A stretch of DNA of 64,000 nt from an uncultured Candidatus Poseidoniales archaeon (GTDB lineage: Archaea; Thermoplasmatota; Poseidoniia; Poseidoniales; Poseidoniaceae): contig CAJJAP010000009.1 of NCBI GenBank assembly GCA_905182185.1, positions 1 through 64,000 on the forward strand. Reading direction: 5' to 3'. Made by a program: the position numbers and the translations under genes. The notes under the pieces were generated by a model. It ran no database searches, was not told where the DNA came from, and saw nothing but the letters and a program-made list of their open reading frames with translations. Below are positions 11,680 through 22,637 of the stretch, piece by piece. How positions within the stretch are numbered: position 1 is the first letter of the stretch; each line of letters begins with the position of its first letter.

Positions 11680-13527
11680 ATGGATGATATGGAATGGATA
11701 CGAACGCTTGAACGAGAATCTGGATTTAGGCGTTGTTTAATTTTGTATGGTAATGTACGAGATTTATGGCCTTCAACCAACGGAAATCAACAACGTCTTT
11801 CGGAATTGGTTGTGAACACATTAGCCGAGCGATTTTCCCTTCAAGGAACCTGGGATGCAATCGATGGTTTACGATTTCCAAAGCAAAGTCACCTCACATT
11901 GTTCACCGATATGATGGAACAGAACGCACCCTCTGAAGAAGGAGAGGAGTATGACTTAGGCGAACCTGCGATCAATGAGCGATCTTCACTTGAGAATGGT
12001 TGTGTAAATGCTCCTGCAGCCTACAGGGACCCTGCATTCGCCTTTGATGCTATGAGGCAAGTCTTGACAACTTCATCTGCACAGCGACCAATGTTTGTTG
12101 TGGATTGGGGAGAACATCTCATCACCACTGCAAACCAGCAAGATATGGATGAACGGAGTCATTTAACAAAACTCGGTAAAGCTATTTCCGAACAACCGTT
12201 GAGTCAACTCCGTGGTTCTGCTTTGAATAATTCCACTGGTTTGTTAGTGATTATCACACCAACGCTCGGGACACTACCGCCTCGATTTTACAATCATGAT
12301 GATCGAATTCGAATTGTCAATGTTCCGCACCCTGACCTTCTACAACGACGAAAAGCTGTTGAAAATCTTCGCCAAGACTTCATCCTAAAATCTGGCCAAG
12401 ATGGTCGTGATTCTCTTCACCATCTTGCAGAAATGACAGATGGAATGTCATTAATTGATATGCGAAACCTTGCTGCTTTGTCGCGCCAAAGTCAAACTGA
12501 ACTTCCAGTTGAAGATTTGGTGAATCTTTACAGGTTTGGTGAAAAGGAATCTCCTTGGACTCAACTCGACCAAGATCGTGTTGGGCGAGCAGGGGAAATT
12601 ATTCGCCAACGTGTAAAAGGTCAAGATGAGGCCGTTGATCGAGTTGTCACCATGATTATTCGGGCCTTCTTAGGCTTGGCAGGCGTACAACACTCTCGAA
12701 AGATGACCAAACCAAAGGGGACCTTGTTCTTCGTCGGACCGACAGGTGTTGGAAAAACAGAACTTGCCAAAGCGATTGCTGAATTTATATTCGGTGATGA
12801 AAACAATTGTATTCGTTTCGATATGTCTGAATTCAGTCAGGAACATGCAGACCAGCGATTGATTGGCGCCCCTCCTGGATATGTAGGGTTTGAAGAAGGT
12901 GGACAATTAACAAATGCAGTAGCAGAAAAGCCATTCTCAGTTCTTCTCTTCGATGAAATCGAGAAAGCCCACCCTCGTGTTTTAGACAAATTTTTGCAAA
13001 TTCTGGAAGATGGACGACTTACAGATGGACGAGGGCAAACGGTTCACTTTTCAGAAACCGTCATCATCTTCACTTCAAATATTGGGGCAAGTGATGCCAA
13101 GCCGAGTACAAATATGGAAGCCACAAAGGCCCATTTCCAGCAAGCGGTTCAAGGCCACTTCAACGATACACTGGGGCGGCCTGAATTGCTCAACCGCTTT
13201 GGAGATAACATCATCGTCTTTGATTTCATCACTGACCCCGGCATACGTTCTGCCATTATGTCTGGTAAGTTAAGCGGTATTCGTGAACATTTACTCGATC
13301 AATTCAATCTTGAACTGATGCTTGATGAGGCTCATGTCGAACAACTTGTTGGCGAAGGTAATGTGAGCCATGGTGGTCGTGGACTGATTAACATCATCGA
13401 ACAGAAACTCGTCAACCCGATGAGTCTTTTCTTGTTTGACCATCTTCATCAACTCAAGAGTCGTCGCTTAAAGTTGCACGTAAGTGGTGATACAAATGGC
13501 GATTCATTATTCCGATTGGAGGAATGA
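11680..13527 (+). CDS. ClpB/ClpA-like AAA+ ATPase with degenerate N-terminal AAA-like domain
   Basis: GPTGVGKTELAKAIAEFIF, GAPPGYVGFEEGGQLTNAV, VLLFDEIEKAHPRVLDKFLQILEDGRLTDGRG (ClpB D2 hallmarks); N-terminal LILYGNVRDLW region lacks Walker A. Confidence 0.88.
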   Translation: MDDMEWIRTLERESGFRRCLILYGNVRDLWPSTNGNQQRLSELVVNTLAERFSLQGTWDAIDGLRFPKQSHLTLFTDMMEQNAPSEEGEEYDLGEPAINERSSLENGCVNAPAAYRDPAFAFDAMRQVLTTSSAQRPMFVVDWGEHLITTANQQDMDERSHLTKLGKAISEQPLSQLRGSALNNSTGLLVIITPTLGTLPPRFYNHDDRIRIVNVPHPDLLQRRKAVENLRQDFILKSGQDGRDSLHHLAEMTDGMSLIDMRNLAALSRQSQTELPVEDLVNLYRFGEKESPWTQLDQDRVGRAGEIIRQRVKGQDEAVDRVVTMIIRAFLGLAGVQHSRKMTKPKGTLFFVGPTGVGKTELAKAIAEFIFGDENNCIRFDMSEFSQEHADQRLIGAPPGYVGFEEGGQLTNAVAEKPFSVLLFDEIEKAHPRVLDKFLQILEDGRLTDGRGQTVHFSETVIIFTSNIGASDAKPSTNMEATKAHFQQAVQGHFNDTLGRPELLNRFGDNIIVFDFITDPGIRSAIMSGKLSGIREHLLDQFNLELMLDEAHVEQLVGEGNVSHGGRGLINIIEQKLVNPMSLFLFDHLHQLKSRRLKLHVSGDTNGDSLFRLEE

Positions 13528-13532
13528 AATCA

Positions 13533-14168
13533 ATGGGTGAACTTCTGTTGAATGTGGCTGCAACAATGAGTCGTAGCCGGGCGAACGGACCAGGCGTACG
13601 TGCTGTTATTTGGGTGCAGGGCTGCACCATTGGCTGCCCAGGTTGTTACAATGCCTTTCACGCACCCACATAAGGCGGCTAAACTTATGCGAGCCCGCTG
13701 AAATAGCGAAGTGGGTTGCTACGATTAGCGATATTGAAGGCATCACATTCAGCGGCGGCGAGCCCTTTGAACAAGCAGCCGCCATAACTGCAACGATCGA
13801 TGAAATTCGTTTATTATGCGGCCCTAAGTTCTCCGTTTTTGCGTTTTCTGGATTCGAATACGAGTCCCTAGTGGAGAGCGAAGATCCAGTGGTGCAAGAA
13901 CTGTTGAAAAGAATCGACATCCTTTCTGCCGGACCTTACATTAGCAAACTGAGAGATACAAACCTACTATGGAGGGGTTCAAGCAACCAAACCCTTCAGT
14001 ATCTTTCTGAACGCTATTCTCAGTCGTGAGGAGGAAAAATGGACAAAAGAATCTCCCTCTGAAGAATACGCACTTGACAACAACGCGATGCATTTCACAG
14101 GGTTCGGAGGGCCCGGAAGTGCGATTTTAAAGAGCGCTTTGAAACATTTGAATCAGACCCAGCCCTGA
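13533..14168 (+). CDS. NrdG/PFL-activase-type radical SAM protein, two apparent frameshifts
   Basis: MGELLLNVAATMSRSRANGPGVRAVIWVQGCTIGCPGCYNAF (CxxxCxxC) in frame 0; GITFSGGEPFEQ…DILSAGPYISKLRDTNLLWRGSSNQTLQYLSERY in frame 2; EEEKWTKESPSEEYALDNNAMHFTGFGGPGSAILKSALKHLNQTQP* back in frame 0. Confidence 0.75.
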
Positions 14169-14243
14169 ACAGGTTTGCTTTCTGTCGTTCTCCAGCCGAC
14201 GCTACCACTCAGTGGGTTATTTTGGGGCTAAACTCCACATAAC

Positions 14244-16153
14244 TAGCCGTTGTATTCGTTGTATCTTTCCAATGCCCTCTCGCGCTCCCAATAAAGAGTA
14301 TTAGCCAATTCGTCATCCTCGCCCTCATGCGCTATTTTGTATAGATTGCCAAGGCCACTCGCTACATGGCTAAGGGCACTGACCACTCTTTCCCTATCCT
14401 TTCTACCGATTTGTTTCTCTCTTCAATTTCGACAAACTCTTCAAAAAATAGTTTCGCACCATCATAATCTTCGTCGTTGAATGAAAGGTCTCCGAGTGTA
14501 ACGCAAACAACGTACTCGACACCTAACCTTATTTTGTGCCGCTCCGATTTATGTCTAGACTTTCTTCAAATATCGGGATTTTCGCGAGTTCGACGTTATT
14601 GGTTGCTGTAGCAATGAATCCGAGATTGGATAACGATTGGGCCATCCCTCTCTTGTCACCAAGTTCTCGATTAATCTTTAGCGCCCGCTGGTTCAGCGAT
14701 TCTGCTTTTTCGTAATTTCCTCGCTCAGACTCAAGTCGCGCCAAACTGGCCAGCGTTATTGCAATCCCCTCTCTTGTCCCCACCGTCTTGATTCAAATGA
14801 AGGCACTCTTTGTATAGTCCCTCTGCTACGTCATATGATCGCCATTTTGTGCTTGCGATGTTGCGCCATACCGCCCAAACACGCAACGATGCCACTCCTC
14901 TATGCTGAATCTCGCGATTAATTAGTAGGCTCTGGTCATAGAGTTCTTGCGCCGCTTCCACCAAATTGTCACGACTGCTTTCAAGTGCAGCCAAGTCGGC
15001 GAGGTTATTTGCTTCTCCTCGCCGATAATGGTTTTTCGCGAGAAATGTCTAAACCTTGTTGCAATAATTCCTTGGCCTTGTCGAATCCTCCTCGGTGTTT
15101 AGCAATCTGTGCTAGGCTACCCAAGTTGCGTGATTGGCGATGGAACATGCCGGTTTCAATTGAAATCTCGTGGCTCTCTTTATACAGTTTTTCTGCAGCA
15201 TCAGTATCTCCTTTTAGGCGTGCACGATCTGCCTGACTGGAAATAATAGTTGATTCAACGATACGATCTTCAATTTTCTTAGCAATTTCGAGACTCTCCA
15301 TATACAATTTATCTGCTTCTTTTCCATCTCCAGATTTGTGCGCAATATCGCCTAAATTACACAAGATAGAGGCAACACCGGAGTGGTTTTCAACTCCTCG
15401 GTGAATCCCAAGACTTTGATTATAGCATTCTGTAGCAGCACTTAGATCTCCTCGATGCCTAGCGATTCTTCCAAGACCAGAATGACAGATTGCTAAATTT
15501 TCAGCACTCAAAGAACCGCTTGAATTTGTAATTGCTGCTTTGAATAGTTCCTCCGCATCATTAGTTTTGCCAAGATGTGCCAGAGCGAGGGCTATAGCCA
15601 CGATATCTTCAGATGCAAATTGCTCGCCAGCCTCGAGTGCAGATATGCCTAAATGTGTAAAACCTTCTACTACAAACCTTAAGTCATCTGAAACATAATT
15701 TTCTAGCATGAGTTCTCTAATTTCCTTTGCTTCTTTTTCCAATGCAGTCCGCCGTACATTCTCCACATCAACAATCGGATTTGAAATCAATGGATGTTCA
15801 GGGTAAAGATCGGTATAGGCACTTTCAATAAGAGCCGACACAATATCCACATGTTGTACCTTAGCGCCGATTTTCACTTCCTGATCATGCATCGATTCCC
15901 TAGTTAAGCGATTAATCGAATTTATCATTTCCCAAGTTTGGGGTGGCGTACCTTCCTTTATCCCTTGCATTGTTTTCTTGAAATGATTAAAGGTGAAACC
16001 CTGCCACACACCATAAATTTTGAGATATTGAAAATTCGCCAAACACTCGTTTGCAAGGCGGCAGTACAGCATTGCGGCAGGAACATCAATTTTGCTTCTA
16101 TGACCGCGAGCCACTGCCAAGAGGGAAGAAATCTTCTTGCAAGCATCTTCCAT
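14244..16153 (-). CDS. tetratricopeptide-repeat protein, several frameshifts
   Basis: ORFs 15005-16153, 14731-14994, 14529-14783 and an untracked downstream stretch (…ERVVSALSHVASGLGNLYKIAHEGEDDELANTLYWERERALERYNEYNG*) together form a continuous TPR-like protein in shifting frames. Confidence 0.65.
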
Positions 16154-16243
16154 AACCTACGCTTAGGGGCAACCCTTCTTTTTATTATCTATCAATAAAA
16201 TGACTGAAATTCCAATAATTCTTGATATGCATTTTCACAATTC

Positions 16244-17343
16244 TTATTCAGAAGTAATTCGATACAGCGTCCCATCATTACCAAAAGTAGCATAATACAA
16301 ATCACCATTTACATTGAATCTTAGTGGCAGTGGAGTTCCTAAATCAACTGCAAATCTTGTAACTTTGCTATCCCATCCTTGACCGCCTATTCCTCCAGCG
16401 CTTCCATCTGAATTATTTTGTGCTGGAGTAATATCAATACGAACAATTTCTTGACCTTGAGGTAAGAATGTATTCCAAGAACCATATACTGAAGAATACA
16501 AAGTGAATCCATCTTGAGGATTATTTGCTAACCCTGGCAACTGTGAATTTATTGGGCGCAAATCAATTCCGTTCAAACTGGTATGCGGTGTCCATGTTGC
16601 AATTGGGCCAATCGTTCCTTCGGGCACTGGGTGTTGCGGGTCGTCATCTGGCCAGCCATAAGCAGCAGATTCGGCCAGCAAATTTACTTCTTCATATGGA
16701 TGGTCACCTTCCCAATCCCTTCCATTATCGGTGAAGACATATCCAAGCCCTTCAACCCAAACTCCATCAAAGGAATTACGAACTCCAGAGGCGAGAATAC
16801 CGTGATCTCCTGTTTCTCCATTTACCCAAAGCAAAGCACCATTTCTCTCATCATCTTCAACACAGACATTGCAGGTAGAGCCACTATGCCAAACAAGAGT
16901 TCCATTAGGCAGTTGAGATATTGCATTTGTTTGGTGATTTCCAGACTCAATCCCTGTGACCAATTCAACCCGATTATCAAACTCTAAACCACTTCTATCA
17001 TAGCGAGATAATGCCCCTGATTCTGACACGAATAGACTCTCTTCAGTTATGTGAACGCCGTGCGGATGATACAAATCATCAACTACAGTTGTGCTTGAAA
17101 AGTTGTCATTGCAGAGTCCAAAACAATAATTCTCCCTCCATCTCTATCACACATCATCAAATGAGTTTGATCAACCCATTCCATGCAGGTTGGTCCTCCG
17201 AAGCCAGAGGCCACTTGTTCTATCACAAAACCCTCTTCAATTACACGTGAGTTGAATGGTGTTGTATAGGGATAAATCTGTCTGGCGATCAATAAGAAAA
17301 AAAGTAATGCGACGATTGGCATGATGTGTTTTGCAGGCCGCAT
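16244..17343 (-). CDS. PQQ-dependent glucose/sorbosone dehydrogenase-like (beta-propeller) secreted protein, frameshift near 17085
   Basis: Signal peptide MRPAKHIMPIVALLFFLLIA; YHPHGVHI, GVRNSFDGVW, FTDNGRDWEGDHPYEEVNLL characteristic of GSDH-like propellers; two ORFs joined across a frame change. Confidence 0.75.
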
Positions 17344-17380
17344 ATTTCCATTGAAGATGGGGTTTGCTTTGAAACTTAGT
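17303..17380. repeat. 78-bp exact direct repeat, copy 1
   Basis: agtaatgcgacgattggcatgatgtgttttgcaggccgcatatttccattgaagatggggtttgctttgaaacttagt is identical to 20364-20441. Confidence 0.97.
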
Positions 17381-17473
17381 AACCGACGCACAGTCTTTCC
17401 CCCAACTCTTCTAACAAATTCATTGAGCACCTTTGCATAAATGGTTTAAGGTATTGCAATTTGATTGTAGTCC

Positions 17474-19821
17474 ATGGATGGCAAGACAACGGCACTCAGC
17501 ATTTTACTCACTTTGCTACTTGTTGGAGGGGCGTTGACTGCATTTGTTTCCGACTCCGCTGTCGATGACGAGGAAAATACCGAGACAGATCCTGTTGATG
17601 AAAACAATTCACAACCGATTAATACAGTACCAAATCTATTATTATCCGAACAATTCATAGTTGATTGGAATGGTCAAAATGCAACAATTGAGGGCTTTGT
17701 AGTTGACGAATCAGTTACTACTAGTTATGTTTCATTAATGATGTTTGAAGGAGCTGGAATGACTCAAGTCGGCCCTACTTTCAATATCAGCACAATGGCT
17801 GATGGTTCATGGCAAATTGATTCTGGGCTTAGTTTGCCAGGCAGTTGGATAATCCAAGCCACTGCAAGTGATGATGCGGGTTTAACCAGTGCAGTATCAT
17901 TATCTCAACTTTCAATTATTGCCCCTGTAGAGAATGACGTAATAGTTAATTTCCTGTGGCAACAACCGGAAGAAAACTCAACAATCGGTACGCTCAGCGG
18001 AGTTGCCATTCATAGATTTCCAGCAACTTGTACTGTTGAATACCACCCCTTGGGCCAAAGTCCTGCCAGATTAATTGATGCAGATGAAAATACTACTACT
18101 GGTGAATTTACACTACAAGTTAACACCAGCTATCACAACAATGAAGGAGATATCATTTCTTCTTGTGGATTGTTTAGCACTTCAACTTCAACAATTCGGG
18201 TAAACCTACCACTCCCACCTGAACCGGAAGGTGATGCTGACCAAGATGGTGTATTGGATGATGCAGATCTGTGTGATTCAACACCTGCTGGTGAACCAGT
18301 CTATGGAAACGGATGTTCAGATTCAGAAACCGATGACGACCTAGACGCGATAATGAATGACAAAGACATCTGCCCAGATACTCCAGTAGGAGAAGCAGTT
18401 GATGCCAATGGCTGTTCGGCTTCTCAAAGAGATAGCGATAACGATGGAGTCAACGATGCCCTAGACCTTTGCGCCAATACTCCGGCTGGAGAAAGTGCTG
18501 ACTCAGAAGGCTGTTCACCATCTCAGAAGGATGGAGATGGCGATGGAGTAAGTGACGCAGTTGACCAGTGTCCAAACACCCTTGCTGGCGTACTGTGGAT
18601 GCAGTTGGATGCGATTTGAGTAATTGGGCTGAACAAGATTCATTCTATTGCCAAGATGGACAAGGGCCTTGGGTTCAAGATTTCAATGGCAATGGCAATA
18701 ACTACCAAGCCAATACAAATGGAGTTTCTTCACCAAATGGTGGAGGAAGTGGTCCTTGGTTCCAATGTGAAACCTCAGTGGCCATCTCGGGCAATGACAT
18801 GTTAGTGACTAGTAATGGAATGCCAAATCATGACTTCATTTCCGCAATGGGTGGTGCTGCTGATGAACAATCTGTGAGTTTCACCATACCTCTCAATCCT
18901 ACAAATGATACTACAGGTGGACATGATTCAACAAATTGCCCAGCCTCAACAGGTCGCTGGGAATGCGCCCCTGCATTGGGTTCAGTAGCCATCGGAACCA
19001 ACGGCGTACCAATATTTGGCCCAGAGGAAGGACCGGGTGGTGACGCAGTTGCACTCGATTTCAAGTATTTCGTTGAGGACCGGCAACCGATCGCTTTAGG
19101 CTATTGTGGTGGCCATAACGGACCTGGTGGAGTGCACTATCATTGGGATGCCAATTGTATGTACTGGGAGCCTGGTGCAGGCGAGACAATGGCCGATTAC
19201 GATTGGACTAAACTTGACAGTACGACACATAGCCCAATTATCGGCTGGGCTTATGACGGCTATCCAATCTATGGAATGTATACATGGGACCAAAACATGG
19301 ACATCGTAGCTACAACTTCTTCCTATGGCGTTGAGCGAACTCAAGAAGGCGGCGACCAAGGTTACAACGGAATTGATGATTGGAATTACGTTGGTGGAAT
19401 GGGCGATTTAGACGAGTGTAACGGGCGCTGGGGGCCAACCCCAGAATATCCAGAAGGCACGTATTACTATGTTTCAACACCACTCAGTGGTTCAACAGAT
19501 TTGGTAACTGATACCGATGGTAATGACGTTGCAATGATCGGTTTCCCATATTTCCTATTGTGCTACCATGGTGTTGCCGATGTCCCTGCAGGCGGCGGAG
19601 GCGGAGGCGGCGGTGGCCCACCAGGTGGCGGAGGCGGAGGCGGACCTCCTGGCGGTGCAGCAATCCAAACATTGTACCAACATTTACCTGAATTACTTGA
19701 ACAAGCAATCGATGAAAAAGATTCCAATGGTGAACAAATCACAGCAGCAATAATTGAATTCTCATGGTTATGGCTTTCACTAATTGCAGTAATCTATGCA
19801 GGATATAGGCGTAGGAAGTGA
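17474..19821 (+). CDS. secreted protein with thrombospondin type-3-like repeats and YHYH domain, frameshift near 18590
   Basis: N-terminal signal; repeated DxDxDGxxDxxDxCxxTPxG motifs; GGVHYHWDANCMYW and GWAYDGYPIYGMYTW of YHYH proteins; C-terminal TM plus RRRK. ORFs 17474-18619 and 18568-19821 join at CPNTLAG/TVDAVGCDLSNW. Confidence 0.8.
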
Positions 19822-20385
19822 ATGCAAATGAGAGCAAAACTATTCGCCACCACGGTCGCGATACTTTTGCTTCTTTCCGGTTGCTTAGATACCGAACAAG
19901 AAAGCCCATTTCTTGGAAAAACCATTGAAGGTGAACTTGGGTTTAATGAGTTTACTTTAATCGATGAAAATGGAACTTCATTCAATTCAAGTAGTGTTGA
20001 AGGAAACGTTTTGGTAATTGGTTTCATCTTCACAAATTGTCCAGACCAATGTATTACAGTATCTCAAAATATGAAGTATTTACGAGATAATCTGAATCAG
20101 AGCAATGCAGAAAATGTTAGTTTTATTTCTATTACAGTAGACCCTTGGAGAGATTCCTCTTCACTACTAGCCAACTATAGCCAATCAAGTAATTACAGTT
20201 GGCCACATCTAACCATTAATTCTCTAGAACTTGACAACTTGGCTCTTTTAGAAGCGGTATGGGCTGACTTTAACATCGGAGTAGTTCTCACTGAAGAAGG
20301 ACAACAAAACACTAGCGGGAGAGACCATTCAGTAAATTACGAAATAGTTCATTCGCTCGAAATAGTAATGCGACGATTGGCATGA
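19822..20385 (+). CDS. SCO1/SenC-family lipoprotein, C-terminally truncated at the 78-bp repeat
   Basis: Lipobox LLLLSGC; CPDQC copper/thiol motif; …DHSVNYEIVHSLEIV then MRRLA* encoded by the repeat. Confidence 0.85.
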   Translation: MQMRAKLFATTVAILLLLSGCLDTEQESPFLGKTIEGELGFNEFTLIDENGTSFNSSSVEGNVLVIGFIFTNCPDQCITVSQNMKYLRDNLNQSNAENVSFISITVDPWRDSSSLLANYSQSSNYSWPHLTINSLELDNLALLEAVWADFNIGVVLTEEGQQNTSGRDHSVNYEIVHSLEIVMRRLA

Positions 20386-20441
20386 TGTGTTTTGCAGGCC
20401 GCATATTTCCATTGAAGATGGGGTTTGCTTTGAAACTTAGT
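20364..20441. repeat. 78-bp exact direct repeat, copy 2
   Basis: Identical to 17303-17380; contains the first 14 codons of the PQQ dehydrogenase-like gene on the minus strand. Confidence 0.97.
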
Positions 20442-20443
20442 CA

Positions 20444-21697
20444 TCAATTGAATGGAGAACGATATTCATCAACATCTGCTGAAATTCTTAGCAGTTGATT
20501 GTACTTTGCAACTCTATCGGAGCGAGAAGGCGCGCCTGTTTTGATTTGTCCTGCCCGAGTACCAACTGCCAAATCAGCAATTGTCACATCTTCAGTTTCC
20601 CCACTTCTGTGTGAAATAACATTGTTGAAACCATGTGTTGTTGCCATATCCATCGCTTCAAGAGTTTCTGTTACAGTTCCGACTTGATTTAATTTAACCA
20701 ACATTGCATTAGCAGCACCGATTTCAATTCCTTGGGCTAATCTTTCGGATTGAGTAACAAATAAATCATCACCAACAGTTTGAACGCGATGTCCTTCTCT
20801 CTTGGTGAACAAAGTCCAACCGCGCCAATCATCTTCACCAAAGCCATCCTCAATTGAAACGATTGGATATTCGTCAAGCCATCCAGAATAGACATCAGCC
20901 AAATCTTCACTTGATAAGACGCGTCCATCCATGTGATATCCATCTTCATGGTGGAATTCTGTAGCAGCTACATCCAATGCAATTCCCATTTCATCGGTTG
21001 AATATCCTGCCCCTTCAATCGCTCTAACCATATATTTCAGGCCTTCTTCATTAGCGGGTAAATTAGGACAGAATCCTCCTTCATCACCGACTCCTCCAAG
21101 TAATCCATCAGCCTTTAATTCAGCCTTTAGGGAGTGATAGGTCTCTACGCCTGCGCGCAAACCCTCGGCGAAACTATCGAAACCATGAGGCATTACCATG
21201 AACTCCTGAACATCTACGTTGGTTGCAGCATGAGCACCACCGTTGAGAATGTTGAGCATTGGTACCGGCATTAATCCGCCAGCGACTCCGCCGATATACT
21301 TCCACAAAGGAAGTTCGTGAGTTGCAGCACCTGCATGCAGACAGGCCATTGAAACACCTAACATTGCATTAGCGCCTAATTTAGATTTGTTCGGAGTACC
21401 ATCTGTTTCGATCATTATCTCGTCGATCATTTTTTGCTCATCAACAGGCATGCCAATAACCACTTCTTCAATATGTTCGAAAATGTTTGCAAGCGCTTTG
21501 TCAACACCCTTTCCAAGATATCTAGAGTTGTCACCATCACGCATCTCAAGTGCTTCATATGCACCGGTTGAAGCGCCGCTAGGAACTGCAGCACGACCCA
21601 TTAATCCACCATCAACATAACAATCGACTTCTATCGTAGGATTGCCCCTACTGTCTAGAATCATGCGTGCATCGAGTCCGCTAATATTGCCTGACAT
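20444..21697 (-). CDS. eno: enolase
   Basis: [70 protein letters not shown]. Confidence 0.98.
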   Translation of the reverse strand: MSGNISGLDARMILDSRGNPTIEVDCYVDGGLMGRAAVPSGASTGAYEALEMRDGDNSRYLGKGVDKALANIFEHIEEVVIGMPVDEQKMIDEIMIETDGTPNKSKLGANAMLGVSMACLHAGAATHELPLWKYIGGVAGGLMPVPMLNILNGGAHAATNVDVQEFMVMPHGFDSFAEGLRAGVETYHSLKAELKADGLLGGVGDEGGFCPNLPANEEGLKYMVRAIEGAGYSTDEMGIALDVAATEFHHEDGYHMDGRVLSSEDLADVYSGWLDEYPIVSIEDGFGEDDWRGWTLFTKREGHRVQTVGDDLFVTQSERLAQGIEIGAANAMLVKLNQVGTVTETLEAMDMATTHGFNNVISHRSGETEDVTIADLAVGTRAGQIKTGAPSRSDRVAKYNQLLRISADVDEYRSPFN

Positions 21698-21984
21698 AGT
21701 GCTCTCCGCTTATGGCCAGCAGAAGCCACACTTTGAACCATCCGAACCAATTCATATATCCAGACCGCTTCAAAATAATACTATCTAAAAATTTACAGTA
21801 AAATTCTCAGTGAAGTTAACGGATATATTCAATAGTGGATAGAAAGTTGGTGTGTTTATGGGGATTCTAAATATACGGAAAGCGGAAAGTTTATTTCCGG
21901 TAACAAAACACAAAACTAATAATATTTTCCACATAATGGCATATTGGTAGGTTTGATATACCGAATGCGTCGGCGTCCAACTAT

Positions 21985-22405
21985 GCCTCGTATCGCAGAG
22001 ATAGACCGTGCAATCCTCGCTGAACTCCGAAAGAATGGTCGTATGTCATATGTCCACTTAGCAAAAGAAGTCGGGGCATCAGAAAGAACAGTTCGTACTC
22101 ACGTTCGCAAGATGGAAGAGAATGGTACAATTCGTGGCTACACTGTCCGTGAAGGTGGCGTTGGTCTAACAGCTCTAATCAGAATCAAAGTATCTCCTGG
22201 TGCAGAGATCGGTTCATTCGCAAGCGAAGTAACCGGTTGGGAAGGAGTTGAAATTATCTATGAAGTTTCAGGAAGTGCAGATTTAGTTGCACTCGTTCAC
22301 GTTGATGACACAATGTCTTTGCGCACCCTTCTTGACAAAATGTGGTTAACTGCTCCAAATGAAATTGCAAGTACAACCACAGAATTAGTTCTTGAGCAAT
22401 ATTGA
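21985..22405 (+). CDS. Lrp/AsnC-family transcriptional regulator
   Basis: N-terminal wHTH (ILAELRKNGRMSYVHLAKEVGASERTVRTHVRKMEENGTIRGY) plus RAM/ACT-like C-terminus; ORF may start at 21944. Confidence 0.9.
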
Positions 22406-22410
22406 ATAAA

Positions 22411-22539
22411 TCATTCATCCTCTTTTGGAGGGTCGACAACTGACTCTTTCTCGTCAGAGTCTGGTAATGAGTAATCAATGCCGCATGATTTGCAAATCAT
22501 GTTTTTGTCCCAATCGCACTGTCGGCGGCACTGTGTCAT
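22411..22539 (-). CDS. 42-aa putative zinc-ribbon micro-protein
   Basis: Translation MTQCRRQCDWDKNMICKSCGIDYSLPDSDEKESVVDPPKEDE*, four Cys (CxxxC…CxxC) with acidic tail; absent from the supplied ORF track because of length. Confidence 0.55.
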   Translation of the reverse strand: MTQCRRQCDWDKNMICKSCGIDYSLPDSDEKESVVDPPKEDE

Positions 22540-22637
22540 AATTATGCTAAAGAGGCCATGTTATTCAAACTCCTGTTTGTAAATTCTATTAAAAACTGAA
22601 GGTAATCATCAAAACTCTCAACCCTTAGCGACCTTGT

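Noticed and set aside
11680-13527. Annotation as housekeeping chaperone ClpB
   Set aside because: Lacks a functional first AAA domain and the ClpB N-domain; embedded in the accessory operon.
22485-22500. Perfect 16-bp palindrome ATGATTTGCAAATCAT
   Set aside because: Lies inside the 42-aa zinc-ribbon ORF and is probably incidental to MICKS coding; not claimed as an operator.
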